A stretch of DNA of 24,916 nt from Reticulitermes lucifugus (Eukaryota > Arthropoda > Insecta > Blattodea > Rhinotermitidae), in assembly GCA_026260175.1 (NCBI GenBank), contig JAKCWW010001042.1, positions 476-25,391 of the forward strand, written 5' to 3'. The notes beneath the pieces were generated by a model, which was not told where the DNA came from, did not search any database, and worked only from the letters and a program-made list of their open reading frames with translations. Every line of letters starts with the position of its first letter. Position 1 is the first letter of the stretch. Below are positions 1 through 9,321 of this stretch, piece after piece. Position numbers and translations under genes: made by a program.

Positions 1-245
1 CTTGGAAGACCCAGGCGTAGATGGGAGGATAATATTAAAATGGATCTTCAAGAAGTGGGGTGGAGGGCATGAACTGGATTGATATGACTCAGGATAGGGA
101 CAGGTGGCGGGCTGTTGTGAATGCGGTAATGATCCTTGAGGTTCCATAAAACGCGGGAAATTTCTTGACTAGCTGACGACGTGCTAGCTTCTCAAGAAGG
201 ACTCTGCTCCATGGAGTTAGTTAGTCGCTCGCTTTGTGGGTACAG
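1..245 (+). mobile_element. 3' end of a non-LTR retrotransposon (LINE), cut by the window edge
   Basis: Frame 1 reads [20 protein letters not shown] and then breaks. Frame 3 continues from the ATG at 69 with [20 protein letters not shown] and stops at 147-149. A GRPRRRW..NI..DL block followed by DRDRW is the usual extreme C-terminus of RTE/CR1-like LINE polyproteins in insects. The reading frame is broken by one small indel near 64-68, so this copy is dead. The non-coding tail after the stop matches the second copy at 11431-11660, which fixes the downstream extent at roughly 245. The family name is from memory; that this is a LINE tail is well supported. Confidence 0.8.
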
Positions 246-974
246 ATATTTTAACGGTCATACGAAATAAACGCATCGCAAATTAAAGAAGTTCCGCGAT
301 TATTTTTAACAAAACATTATTCATTTAATTTAAAAAATAATTAAACTTCAAAGTGGCCATTACAGAAATGTATTTACGGATCCCCTGGGACCTGGTGGCG
401 GATCCCTTGGGACCCGCGGAGCACACTTTGGGAACTACTGTATCAGGTAAAATATTGCTTGTATGTCGGAAGTTCCAAGTATGGCGACGATGCGAAATAC
501 CATTTCATGCAGACATGATGTGCCCTTAGTAGGCCTAACTTCCTCACGACGACGATGATAATGATAATATAATAATATTTACTGTTGTTATTATTAGTAG
601 TAGTATTATTCAGTTCTTCATTATTACTTCGCTGACACAAGTCAAAAGGCCAATTACAGAGGCAGCACAGCAACGTAAGAGAAAATAAATGTTAATAATT
701 GAAAACATAAACACGTGAAAGTAAAACATAATGAAAAATAACAAGACGAACGCAACAAATTTTAGCACCTGTAATTGGCTTAATGAATTTGACAAATCAA
801 AACAAACCTTCCATTGAGTACACCAGTATGCCTACTGATGGCATTAACCCGCCGAAGCGCATCTAGCGGAAGGTCAACATTAAACAAAGCAAATTCTCTG
901 AGACTCGATTCGGCACACGAAGGCCGACATTTTCCAAAAGTGTAGGGCAAAATATTGAACGATTTTTGACGTTA
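246..974. other. Non-coding stretch, no gene recognised
   Basis: A short GGATCC/GGGACC-rich block lies at 378-412, and a low-complexity GAT/AAT/AGT tract at about 546-612. Short open frames here are AT-rich and show no domain or splice context. CpG is not depleted. Nothing else was recognised. Confidence 0.5.
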
Positions 975-1687
975 GGGGTCCCTGGACGGTCAGTATTATT
1001 GCTCAATATTATTGCCTTGAATTATATTGCGCAATATGTTTCTCCCTAGACGACCCAATATTGTGAAATATTTCATTTTGATCGTGGGTTACGACGAGTA
1101 AGCATGTTGAGTGATACTGATGCTACTTGTGTGGCTACTGCTTTAGCCCTGTTGTTTAAATAAGGAAAAGAATCGCCGCAGGATCAAAGAGTGGTGCAAA
1201 GACCACACTGCACACACGGAAATCTTATGACAGACTTAATCTTGAGCCAAACGACTTTGTTCTTTTTTTCTTTGCTTGGACGGTCCATCATTTGATGGTA
1301 TACTCAAGACTGTTACCCCTACAGTCGCTAAAGAAATACGAACATACGAGAAGCAGTCACTCACAGTCAGCGTTTATCCATTTCGCTACGCTATTTGGCC
1401 TCTGGAAATAATTTTGAAGACCTGAAATTCATAAGTGCTACATCTCAACTGGAATTATTGTCCTGGAGACGTGTTTGCTGCTCGGCAGACAGACGGTACT
1501 GAATGAATATTGTGCAATACTGTTTACAAACTGTTCAATATATTGCACAATAAGTTGTGTCACTCAAACTTCATTTGATTACCACAACTTATTGTGCAAC
1601 CTTTCAGTATTACTCCTAGACGGTCAATAGTGTTGTGCAGTAATTAATATTGCTCAGTATTATTGACCGTCAAGGGGTACCCTTAAG
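975..1687 (+). mobile_element. PIF/Harbinger DNA transposon remnant with TIRs and TTA target-site duplication
   Basis: The left end reads TTA then GGGGTCCCTGGACGGTCA. The right end read in reverse complement is TAA then GGGTACCCCTTGACGGTCA. The two ends are therefore imperfect terminal inverted repeats, and the AT-rich GCTCAATATTATT-like sequence inside each end also matches in inverted orientation. TTA flanks both sides (975-977 and about 1684-1686), as expected for the 3-bp TWA duplications of PIF/Harbinger. Further GACGGTC-like words near 1280, 1492 and 1618 may be subterminal transposase-binding sites. The interior encodes a broken transposase N-terminus. At about 710 bp this is an internally deleted, non-autonomous copy. 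Confidence 0.78.
1104..1478 (+). pseudogene. Harbinger transposase N-terminal fragment, frameshifted
   Basis: Starting at the ATG at 1104, shifting between frames recovers MLSDTDATCVATALALLFK, then KNRRRIKEWCKD, HTHGNLMTDLILSQTTLF, SFDGILKTVTPTVAKE, and finally NTNIREAVTHSQRLSISLRY followed by LASGNNFEDLKFISATSQ. The order R-rich block, GN(L)..L..L, F..LL..V.P.I.K, T..REA...RL...LRYLA.G.SF..LKF..  is that of Harbinger-type DDE transposases just before their catalytic domain. At least two frameshifts and a stop (about 1159) are present. The catalytic triad region is missing, so this part cannot act. Confidence 0.75.
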
Positions 1688-2544
1688 CACAAAAAGCGTG
1701 TAGGTGACGCCTTCGAACATATAAAGTACGAAATTTCAAGTAATTTAATATTAATAAAGTAATAGTTCTGTTGGACTAGAAACGTACAGGATGGTAGTCT
1801 TTATCGGTCACGGCCAGAACTTCCGGTTTTTTTTCTTTTCGGCCTCCCTCCATGGATACGGTGTTATGTACAAGAAAGTTAAGGAAGGCTTATCTGAAAG
1901 GCAGTAAGCAGAATTCATAAATAATTATCGAAATGCAAGTGGTTGCAACATAGGGCAAGGCGCTATAACGCAGGTTTAGCTTAAGGTGAGTAGGATGGAG
2001 CATGGTGTGCTTTACAAGCCGTGAACTGGCAGAGGCAGTATGTGTATTGTATAATGTTTACCTAAATTAAGATCCTTATAAACATGTTAGGAATCAAAAG
2101 ATGTAAATTAAGACATGACAACAGATGACAAGTTGACAAGGACTGACACTTCTCGCCAGTGTAGACTTATAATGCCTGAAAATGGACATAACCTCGAAGT
2201 TTTATTCGCGCGCTCTCGCAGACACAAATGCAAACTTCTTGGATATGTCTGTAAACGGCAGTAGTACCCAACTGTGCCAAACTACATCAGTGAGTTTCAC
2301 CAAACGGTAAGTAAAAAAGTGTAAATTTCGAAGGGTCTCTATGAAATTTTACAGTCTGCACAAACATTGCCCCTGTTCTTTCAGAACGCTAAAAATTGTA
2401 CATTTGAATCACCTACTATCACACTAAATATCAGCATCATAAACAGAATATCACAATAGTTTTGGTAGCTCATAAAAATTCGCGCGTTCGCCATGTTGGC
2501 GCCGCAGAAGACTTTAAAAATGATGCGCAGACTAAAACAACATA
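1688..2544. other. Non-coding stretch, no gene recognised
   Basis: CpG-containing intergenic sequence with no convincing reading frame, RNA gene or repeat structure that I can name. A pyrimidine-rich run is at about 1826-1850. Confidence 0.4.
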
Positions 2545-2829
2545 CAGTTGAACTCGGTTATAACGATCTCTGTTTGTGCGACACCTCGATTATAGCGTTA
2601 TACATTCTCTGATACCAATTAATTCCCCATAAGGCACGTGCTTTTCTGCCTTGCTTAGTACGACATACATAAGAGCTTCTACCTTGGATATGACGACATT
2701 GCCAGTCATCAGTTCCAATACAATTTTCCAAGACGTAGACTATTTTGAGAGGGCAAACCCTCTACTTTTTCACGTAGCTTTATAAATTCCAGACCTCGAA
2801 AATTACAATAGTAACGGTAATTTACTTAG

Positions 2830-3029
2830 TGCTTAAAGTTACCCTGTACGTTATTGCGTAAAGTTGCCCTCTACATTTGTGCGTAAAGTTGCCCTGTACG
2901 TTAAGTGCGTAAAGTTGCCCTCTACATTTTGCGTAAAGTTGCCCTGTACGTTTGTGCGTAAAGTCGCTCTGTACGTTTGTGCGTAAAGTCGCTCTGTACG
3001 TTTGTGCGTAAAGTCGCTCTGTACGTTGC
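2830..3029. repeat. 25-bp tandem repeat, eight units
   Basis: Eight head-to-tail units with core GCGTAAAGTYGCYCTGTACG begin at about 2830, 2855, 2880, 2906, 2931, 2955, 2980 and 3005. Unit length is 25 bp, with one unit of 26 and one of 24. The three right-most units are identical over the core (AAAGTCGCTCTGTACG), while the left units carry AAAGTTGCCCT, so the array probably grew at its right end. It ends about 12 bp before the codons of the transposase. The unit length is not a multiple of three, so the array does not encode a periodic peptide. Confidence 0.9.
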
Positions 3030-3037
3030 TTCTCCTG

Positions 3038-3325
3038 CAGGTAACAAATAAAAGGAAGATTTTGAGCGTCGAAGGAAAAGTTAAAGTGACACGACAAATA
3101 GAAAATGGAGAAAAGAAAGCTGACGTGTGCCGGGTATTTGGTCTTGTAAATTCTACGATCCAAACGATTTGGAAAAACAGAACCAAAATTATTAGTGCGT
3201 TTGAACAGAACGGATCGAGAATAAAGCGATTTCGAAAGCCTGAGCGAAGTTACGTCGATGAGGCGCTACTTGAAGTGGTTTAAGCAACAGAGAAATCGCA
3301 TAGTGGCGAAAAGCTTTCGTCATGT
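3038..3325 (+). pseudogene. CENP-B/Tigger-type transposase, N-terminal DNA-binding fragment
   Basis: The frame reads VTNKRKILSVEGKVKVTRQI, ENGEKKADVCRVFGLVNSTI, QTIWKNRTKIISAF, then EQNGSRIKRFRKPERS. This is the first helix-turn-helix of the CENP-B / Tigger / jerky transposase family (KRK.L...EK......E.G.....VCR.FG....TI..I.KN). The second, CENP-B-type HTH starts with DEALL and continues only after a frameshift at about 3276, as WFKQQRNR. No start codon of standard form is close to the array end, and no DDE domain follows. The fragment would bind DNA at most. Domain identity is well supported; everything downstream has been lost or replaced. Confidence 0.8.
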
Positions 3326-3945
3326 CCGTCCGTCTGTCCGCATGTATCAGCGCCTTTCCCACTTTACGGGTTTCCGTGAAATTTAATATTGGGGACATTT
3401 ATGAAAGTGTCGAGAAACCCCAAGTTTGGTTAAAATGGGACAAAAATATCGGCACTTTACATGAAGACCTAAGTATGTTTTATTGTTGGCAGTGACATTT
3501 GGCTCAACAGTATACACAACTCATTGTTGCGTTTCCATTGCAACAGTGGTTACGCGAACGCGCCACAATGTTACAGCGTACGTGCATAGCCTATCTTGTT
3601 TATGGTACTCAAAGGTTCATTGCCGTGTTCACAAGAGCATGCCATTGGAGCCGATCCTGCACCAGCAGATTGCATTGCACACACGCACACCTATGTACAT
3701 CTTGCGTCCTGTTTTAGTATGAGGGTTGTTCAAGTGAAACCAAATCGCGACGCTGATAATAAAAATACAGCCGGTCGCAGATCAACTGGTATGTGATGCC
3801 GCGTGCTTGGTGATTAGGTATGAGTGTTTTGGAAAGTCCTGCTACCTTCATCGTCAGGATATGCAATGGGGATAGTGGGTTCCACCGAAACATTGGTACT
3901 TGTCTACACCACGTAGGGTCGTAGATAGGGTAGAACGAAGACATC
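3326..3945. other. Non-coding stretch, no gene recognised
   Basis: It holds a GTCCGTCCGTCTGTCCGC run at about 3321-3340 and several overlapping short open frames at 3480-3800 with no domain. CpG density is high. I see no gene. Confidence 0.4.
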
Positions 3946-3949
3946 AAGG

Positions 3950-4140
3950 CCGTGGTGGTGTAGTGGTTTCAGCAGTAGCAGCCGAAGGAATTCTTGGCCC
4001 TGAGGATCCATCGGTTGCCAGTGGGGTGTCTCTCTCAACGTGAATGGGGATTATTTTTAACGGCGTATACTCCCTTACCTGTCACAGTCCCCGAACGGGT
4101 TTCGTTTGGACAAGCCTCGAATTACACGTCGAACTCCCAA
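3950..4140 (+). repeat. Possible tRNA-headed SINE fragment
   Basis: GTGGTGGTGTAGTGGTTTCA at about 3953-3972 resembles the A-box end of tRNA-like SINE heads (TGGTGTAGTGGTT). No clear B box of the form GGTTCRANNCC follows at the expected distance, so this may be a decayed head or chance. Confidence 0.3.
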
Positions 4141-5035
4141 CTAAAATATTGTGTGCATTTCTCAACTCTGCTATGTGTGCAGTAGGCCTATGCTTCATGT
4201 GTCTTGCCACCCTGAATTTTAACACCGCAATAATGTAAATTGTGAAGCTCCCCTCTACCGAATAAGAAATTCCATCGAAATGGCCTCTGGAATTGTGGAG
4301 ATGGAAGACTCAGACCAAGTGTCGTTCGTGGTTAACACACTAATATTAGAAAGGTACCGGGTTCTGTACCCACCTCGTAGTTCTTTCGTGATTTTCTCTT
4401 TTTTTTAACGAATGCTCGGATAGTACATTAAAATAGGCCGCCGTCGCCACTTCCAATTCCACCGCAAATTATTTGCTATCCTTCTCCCCCCTCCCCCCAC
4501 CCCAATGACATATAATTGGTACAGTTGAATAGCTGCCGTTAAATAAATTGAGAAAGAAGACTATGAAAGGTGCAGATGAATGATCTGACACCACCTCTAC
4601 ATTATGCATACATTTAGTACGCGCACACTCTGTGCGAAGAATGCGTAATAGTCGAATTATCCGAACCAAGGTCGGTCGAATAACCAGCAACACGGTTCCG
4701 ATTTGTTTTATGTGTATAATCTGTGTATGGTAAATTATACGAGACAGCCTCGTTTATATGACGATTTAAATAAACGGACTTAGTCTGAACTCGGGTGAAA
4801 GATGAAGTGTGCGAAGAAATGGAGGTCGAGGACGAGGTTCCGACCCGAACTGACCCGAGTAAAAGTCCTGTCGTCTTTGAGAGTGAAATAACGGGTCTGA
4901 TACGCAGTTAGTAAAGCTGAGTTCGGTGACGTCACTGTACATTGTTTATAATCACATTTATTTGCGGAAGTGGGACATGGCTTTGGAAATAGATTCTGTG
5001 CGGTTGAGTGTGTGGTGCATTCTATAATCTTGATT
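4141..5035. other. Non-coding stretch, no gene recognised
   Basis: A C-rich run lies at 4485-4503. The words GTCGAATTATCCGAACC at about 4652 and GTCGAATAACC at about 4675 resemble pogo-type terminal repeats but are not paired convincingly. A 109-codon open frame on the - strand (4780-5109) has no recognisable domain. CpG remains high. Confidence 0.4.
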
Positions 5036-5190
5036 TGGTATTTGAGGTTTTCACAGTGGTGAATACTAAGATTACCGTATTCACGGATAGAGGCAACAGG
5101 TTCGTCCAAAACGTCGGTATGCCTGTTTACCAGGCTACACGGCGTTACATCTTAGAAGGCCGTAATTTTCATATTCTTGGGTTTATTTAA
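5036..5190 (+). repeat. Interspersed repeat with FEVFT-type reading
   Basis: One frame reads FEVFTVVNTKITVFTDRGNR and continues into NVGMPVYQATRRYI. From memory, FEVFTAV.....VFW is a frequent conceptual translation of an abundant dispersed repeat in cockroach and termite sequence. The assignment is recollection, not a search result, and the copy is divergent. Confidence 0.4.
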
Positions 5191-5230
5191 TGTTTTCAGT
5201 AGCGTAGATCGCCTGGGTAATTACTGTGTG

Positions 5231-5400
5231 ACACATGGGAAAGGGGCGAAAAGAAATGGTTGTGGAATTATTTTATGTGCCCGTTCAACATTTTCCCGGA
5301 GGAACTGAGGAAAACCACGAAGTCGATCTCCGTGCTGAGATTTGAATCCGAGACCTTAAAACGAAGTGCGTGTGCTAACTTCTGGAAGGCGTCATTTTTT
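5231..5400 (-). repeat. Possible tRNA-derived SINE fragment
   Basis: GGAGGAACTGAGGAAAACCA at about 5299-5318 is a phrase common in arthropod SINE bodies. The - strand then reads GGATTCAAATCTC near 5352-5338, close to a B-box (GGTTCRANNCC). The orientation would be - strand. The A box is not clear, so this is a degenerate copy at best. Confidence 0.4.
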
Positions 5401-5795
5401 GTTGCGGTTGTAGCAAGTTGCGGAATGTTTACTGTGTACCTTATGATATATGGTCGTTACAGAGTCTTACTTTGCTGGTACTATGTTTGCAGTATCCTGC
5501 TAATTCATATTAACAAAATAACGGGTTTGTTTTGCGTGCGGAAAGTACGCAACTGTACATGACAGTAAATAAAAAGTACTGAGATTGGTACGTTACATAA
5601 TGATATTTTCAAGGGTGAGTGCCCTGAAAAGTAGGTCGCCTTCCATGGGAACTGTGGAGCTTCGTAGATGTCGTTGTATAAGCTTTCCTTTGATTTAAAA
5701 TGCGTCGTAATTTGCAATTTTGAAACACCATTGTAGCCATAAATTTATCAGCACCGAGGAGGTTTTGAATTAATATGGATTTCTTCTACAGGGTC

Positions 5796-5884
5796 TTTCT
5801 TTTATCGTCACACTGGGCACGGCAGCCTACATCCCCCGGGACATCCCGTGACTGCTGCGGTGGTCAGGACAATGATAAAAGAAA
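5796..5884. repeat. Inverted repeat able to form an 89-nt imperfect hairpin
   Basis: TTTCTTTTATC at 5796-5806 is perfectly complementary to GATAAAAGAAA at 5874-5884. Inside this 11-bp stem, GTC/GAC, CTG/CAG and GGCAG/CTGCT blocks can extend pairing toward a C/G-rich loop around 5832-5850. It could be a small transposon-derived palindrome or a pre-miRNA-like foldback. Nothing here shows that it is transcribed. Confidence 0.6.
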
Positions 5885-6239
5885 CTCGCTGTACATCCTA
5901 CTCTCCATAGCATTTCCTTCCCAACAGCGGATATAAATTGATTCCAGTTTTTAATTCGCGTATGCCAAGGAAAGAATTGGTACCTTCAGCATCAAGGGAT
6001 CCACATTTGCTGGAGCAAGACAGTAACGGCATTCAAAACCTGTTTCCTAGCTTACAGATTACCGTTGATGCGGTGCTCTTTGTGACACTTATGATATTTG
6101 TATTTTATATACGATGTCATTACTTACGTACGAGTGTTCTTATGCATCTTCATCAGGCTATGATGAGTGTCAATAGTTGGTGCCGTTCCTCTGACCCCCA
6201 ATTTCCCATAAGGCCTTGGTTATGCTAACTGCAGTTTGT

Positions 6240-6345
6240 GACTACTTAGATTGAGTTGAAGTCTTCTAGGTTATGTTCATGTGTAGTCTTGTGTGTGGTT
6301 ATGAACATTTCAGAAGAGACTGCTACGTCCATCTTCAGGAGAGAA
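6240..6345 (+). repeat. Dispersed repeat fragment (insect-type, FEVFT family tail)
   Basis: TTGAGTTGAAGTCTTCTAGG at about 6250, followed by GTGGTTATGAACATTTCAGA and CTGC.ACGTCCATCTTCAGG, matches my memory of the GAAGT.TTCTGGGTT..GACTCC...CAGAGG.CTGC..CCATCTTCAGG phrase found in an abundant Blattodea repeat. Both class and boundaries are uncertain. Confidence 0.4.
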
Positions 6346-6375
6346 GGTATTTTTATCCTGAAGTTGTATACAATC

Positions 6376-6675
6376 GGTAAAGGTAAAGTTGTCACTATGC
6401 TTAGTTAAGCACCACGCCATGAAGGCATGTGGGGAAGTGGAGGTGTACGAGTAAGTCCACACATTCTTAAGCTTGGAACTAGATGGTGGTAAATAATCTG
6501 CTTATGGCCTGGCCGCTTTATTCCCGAGGAAAGTACCCCTTGTACCAACTGAACAGGACCCTGGGTGGGCCTCAGAGCTGGTCTGGACACTTCAGAGAGG
6601 AGATATGTTTCCCCTGCAGACAATCGAACCACGATTCCTCGATCGTCCAGCCTGTAATTTAGTCACTATAACGAC
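6376..6675 (-). repeat. tRNA-derived SINE, nearly full length
   Basis: Read on the - strand, the head at about 6670-6600 contains TAGTGACTAAATTACAGGC (A-box-like) and GTGGTTCGATTGTC (B box, GGTTCGANTC). The body ends at about 6376 with a CTTTACCTTTACC tail. On the + strand the phrase CACGCCATGAAGGCATGTGG at about 6413 and GGTAAAGGTAAAG at the edge belong to a SINE type widespread in insects. RNA polymerase III would have transcribed it from the right. No intact flanking target-site duplication was identified by eye. Confidence 0.72.
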
Positions 6676-6735
6676 TATACTGTTCTGGTTTTAAAGGTGG
6701 TAGGTAGGTTCCTCAGAAATGTTTCTTACCACCTA

Positions 6736-7370
6736 GATGAGGGATGGGCCAACTTTCTAACAATGGGGCCAGGTTAGAGGTTGCAGGTGTTTGGTGGGCC
6801 AGATTAGAAGCTGTGTTTTGGGTAGGAGGCCAAAAAGAGACAAATACAATAATTTGAATATTTTTTCAACAAGCAGAGTGTCATAATTTACCTAATACGA
6901 GTATACAGAAAGAGTGCCAGTATTCATCATATTGTTGCTACAGGTTGCACTGGTTGTGGTTGTTGACAAGTTCCCTAATATTTGGAGTAAATGTGAGAGT
7001 TGCAATGCACAAAACTGCTGTTTCTTTATCAGCCATACTCTTAGTTTCAGAGTTGCTTCTCCTTGTTATAGAAATGGTTTGTTCACAAATGTAGTTGGAT
7101 GCAAATACTAAGAACATTTGTCTTCCAAAGTCCAAATTGCTGTATCTTGACTTGTGTAACCACCCAGAAAATTCAGTATGCTTCGTGGAAATGAACTGGT
7201 GTTTTGGTTCTTGTCACTCTGCAAGTTGATTAGCTCCACCTTAAGGTTGCCTGGTGTCTTTTTGACATCAAAGTGGAGAGGTCAGTAGGTCCTGTAATCT
7301 GTGACAGAATTTCTCGTGTGGCTTATGAAGGATATCACTAATTGTGGGCCATACTAGAGCATGGGTTAAA
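6736..7370 (-). mobile_element. hAT DNA transposon remnant
   Basis: The left side begins GATGGGCCAACTTTCTAACA and repeats GGGCCAG words (about 6746-6800). The right side ends near GTGGGCCATACTAGAGCATG (7345-7366). GGGTGGGCAAACTTT at one end and GGGCCATA.TTTGCCCA at the other are usual for hAT elements of the ZBED/GTF2IRD2-like type. These ends have drifted, and no 8-bp duplication was confirmed. The interior carries hAT transposase C-terminal sequence on the - strand. Confidence 0.55.
6938..7310 (-). pseudogene. hAT transposase C-terminal fragment (dimerisation region), frameshifted
   Basis: From right to left the - strand gives PFDVKKTPGNLKVELINLQS then DKNQNTSSF. After a frameshift it gives FGRQMFLVFASNYICEQTIS, followed by SMADKETAVLCIATLTFTPN and IRELVN. 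In FAM200/ZBED5/GTF2IRD2-like hAT proteins the same order occurs: PF.VD....P..LQ.ELI.LQ.D, FGSTY.CEQ.FS, LTDEHL...LR.ATT...P....LV. The conserved CEQ of the dimerisation domain is retained. Frame breaks and the missing catalytic half make it a pseudogene. Confidence 0.68.
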
Positions 7371-7392
7371 GAAAATTTATTACCCAAGTACA

Positions 7393-7403
7393 TTTATTAT
7401 TAA

Positions 7404-7434
<31 letters not shown>
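7393..7434. repeat. (TTA)n microsatellite, likely the (TAA)n tail of a - strand retroelement
   Basis: About 40 bp of TTA repeats adjoin a 30-nt stem-loop. On the - strand the order is stem-loop then (TAA)n, as at the 3' end of elements that prime reverse transcription with a short-repeat tail. Confidence 0.8.
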
Positions 7435-7800
7435 TACTGCAATTGGGTTTTCACCCGGTGGCAGTAGTCCTTACACTAGTACACACAATACAAATGGAAA
7501 TATAACATACATAAAAGTAACAATACAAAACAAACTATACACAATTACAAAACAATACATACAGTAAATACAAGTACACACATTAGAACACCATCCACAC
7601 ATTAAAAAAACATCCACACATTAAAAAAACATCCACACCTTAACAAAAACATCCACTCCTTAACAAAAACATCCACACCTTACAGAAACACCCACACACA
7701 ATACAAACAAAACACACGCACATTACAAAAGAAAACCCACACACATTTCTTGGGCAAAGACATGAATCACTAATTATGACCATGACGATGATGGTAATTA
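7435..7800 (-). mobile_element. 3' end of a LINE or SINE with terminal stem-loop and ACA-rich minisatellite
   Basis: On the + strand ACTGC (7436-7440) pairs with GCAGT (7461-7465) and GGGT (7445-7448) with ACCC (7453-7456) around a TTTC loop. A-U and G-U pairs are possible in between, giving a hairpin of about 30 nt immediately before the (TAA)n tail on the - strand. To the right lies a strand-asymmetric ACA-rich tract, including five to six tandem units of about 20 bp with core ACATCCACAC.TTAA.AAA at roughly 7589-7690. No coding sequence was recovered, so the element's class is open. Confidence 0.55.
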
Positions 7801-9321
7801 TTGCCGACTTTTTGCCTTGTGACAAACAAGGTTTGTTAAGTTACTGAGGAGATGTAATTAACGTAATAGTTTTTGATAAATAAGAAATGTTAATGATTCA
7901 TGTTGTATTTATTTGTCATGTGTAGTGTAGAAATCATCCATGTGTTACTTCTACTCTGTCTCCAAAATTTGCCCTATATTAAATTAACAGCATGCATAAA
8001 AACAGGGGGTAAGTTTTACTTGTTAGAACATATATTTAACAATTGATGGTGCCAGACTATTAGAATTTATCAGAAAAATACATAACAAAACCTTTTCATG
8101 TCTAGTTATGAGCACGTGATTTGAATTTTGAGATTTTGACATGTATTTGAATGGGAATTCAGTGTAAGGAGTTTTTGCCTACATGCAGAAATACAGGAAC
8201 CAGCTGTGTCCATTTAGCAGGAGATGGCTGTATGTACTCATTTCACAGTGTAGTGACTATATGCCTAGACACCAGGCAAATGATGCATGTAAATAAACTC
8301 ACCTTTTTAGTGCCACATAAATGGTGGATTTTTTACCTTATCTCGGCTTACTTAATTAATTACTTAATTAATTATGGGTTTATGTGCAGTTATTAATCTC
8401 TCAAGTCATGTATTTAACTGAAAATCTGTAATAATCAGATACTGATATTACCAGCAGATAAGTGAGAAGAAGTTACATATATGAAGTAGCATCAAGAATA
8501 GTGTCTGTGGATGGTACATGAACCTCTGTCTGTATGTTGCCTAAGACATTTTTGAGGGTACATCATACCTTGAGTGGCAGCTGTATGGAAGAGAAGCTCT
8601 GTGGGATAAACAAGCTGTCGCATGTGGTAGTCCTGACAACTATTTTTTTTATTGTTATACAGTCTAATATCAGCAGTCACACAATCAGAATGCTGTTTAT
8701 ATCTGTAAATTACTATTGTTAGACACTGTCTTACAAAGAAGAAACTTAGATTGTGAGTAAAATAACAATGTGTGTGTTATTGTTGCTAATTTATGGTGGT
8801 TGTAGCTTGTGCTTGTGACATTGCTTTCACCTGTTATCCTGGTAGTAATATGGCCAGCCCTGGCCAACTGTTTTACTGGTGCCTTATGGGCATTCGAAAA
8901 GCAGCCTGTTTGTGTGGTGCAAAGTGGTTCCTACTGAAGCATTAATCTGATATGTTTGAATTTCCAACTAGCATGTGAATACTAGATGTGTGTTTGACAG
9001 AGTCAAAGACATTTTGAATGCTCATGTAATGCTCTGCATCATTATGTAATGATGACACACCCTCGAAGTTTTGGACAGAGTCTGCCTTGGGTTGCAGTAT
9101 GTGGGAAGATACTATATATTGTTGACATAACATAAACTAAATTAACATTCTACATAAACATATTGTGGTATTGTTCAATGTCATTACATACCAGAGATTG
9201 CACAGGACACAAAAAAAAGTTGGAAGGTGTTTTCTTCTAATGTCTTGTATATTGCCAGATTCTTTGATGACCTTGTAATTTATTTACAAGACCAGATAAT
9301 ATATTTTTGTTTTGTTTAAAG
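7801..9321. other. PPTC7 upstream intron or 5' flank, no gene recognised
   Basis: AT-rich sequence with very few CpG, ending in the acceptor before exon 9322. A TTAATTAATTAC repeat is at about 8352-8376. I searched by eye for a preceding PPTC7 exon ending in a codon for the residue before VADGVGGW and found none here. Confidence 0.4.

Larger units (their letters stand above)
2545..3325 (+). mobile_element. pogo/Tigger-like DNA transposon remnant (left part)
   Basis: The left end is TA followed by CAGTTGAACTCGGTTATAAC at 2543-2564. CAGTYGAAC..GGTTATAACGA is typical of pogo/Tigger-type terminal repeats, which insert at TA. A second word of the same kind (CGATTATAGCGTTATA) follows at about 2587. 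The 25-bp array at 2830-3029 and the start of a CENP-B-like transposase at about 3040 follow in order. I could not find the right terminal repeat, so the right boundary is only where recognisable coding stops. Confidence 0.65.

Noticed and set aside
2830-3029. Regular 25-bp repeats as a CRISPR-like array
   Set aside because: Units are directly adjacent with no variable spacers, in a eukaryotic transposon context.
2822-3186. Two overlapping - strand open frames of about 111 codons
   Set aside because: They are translations of the 25-bp tandem array and flanks in the antisense frames; the repeated peptide is a by-product of the DNA repeat.
3483-3796. Three overlapping + strand open frames
   Set aside because: All three frames are open in parallel with no motif, typical of chance openness rather than coding.
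4780-5109. 109-codon - strand frame
   Set aside because: No domain, and it overlaps a dispersed repeat on the other strand; probably chance.
6600-6670. Functional tRNA gene on the - strand
   Set aside because: A- and B-box-like words exist, but no cloverleaf with matching acceptor stem was found and a SINE body follows.
8352-8376. TTAATTAATTAC repeat as a homeodomain-binding cluster
   Set aside because: Short, AT-rich and unsupported by any conserved context; chance occurrence is likely.
9312-9321. Start codon of PPTC7 at 9312 (TTG)
   Set aside because: TTG is not a credible start and the bases form the TTTAAAG splice acceptor; the protein family continues upstream.
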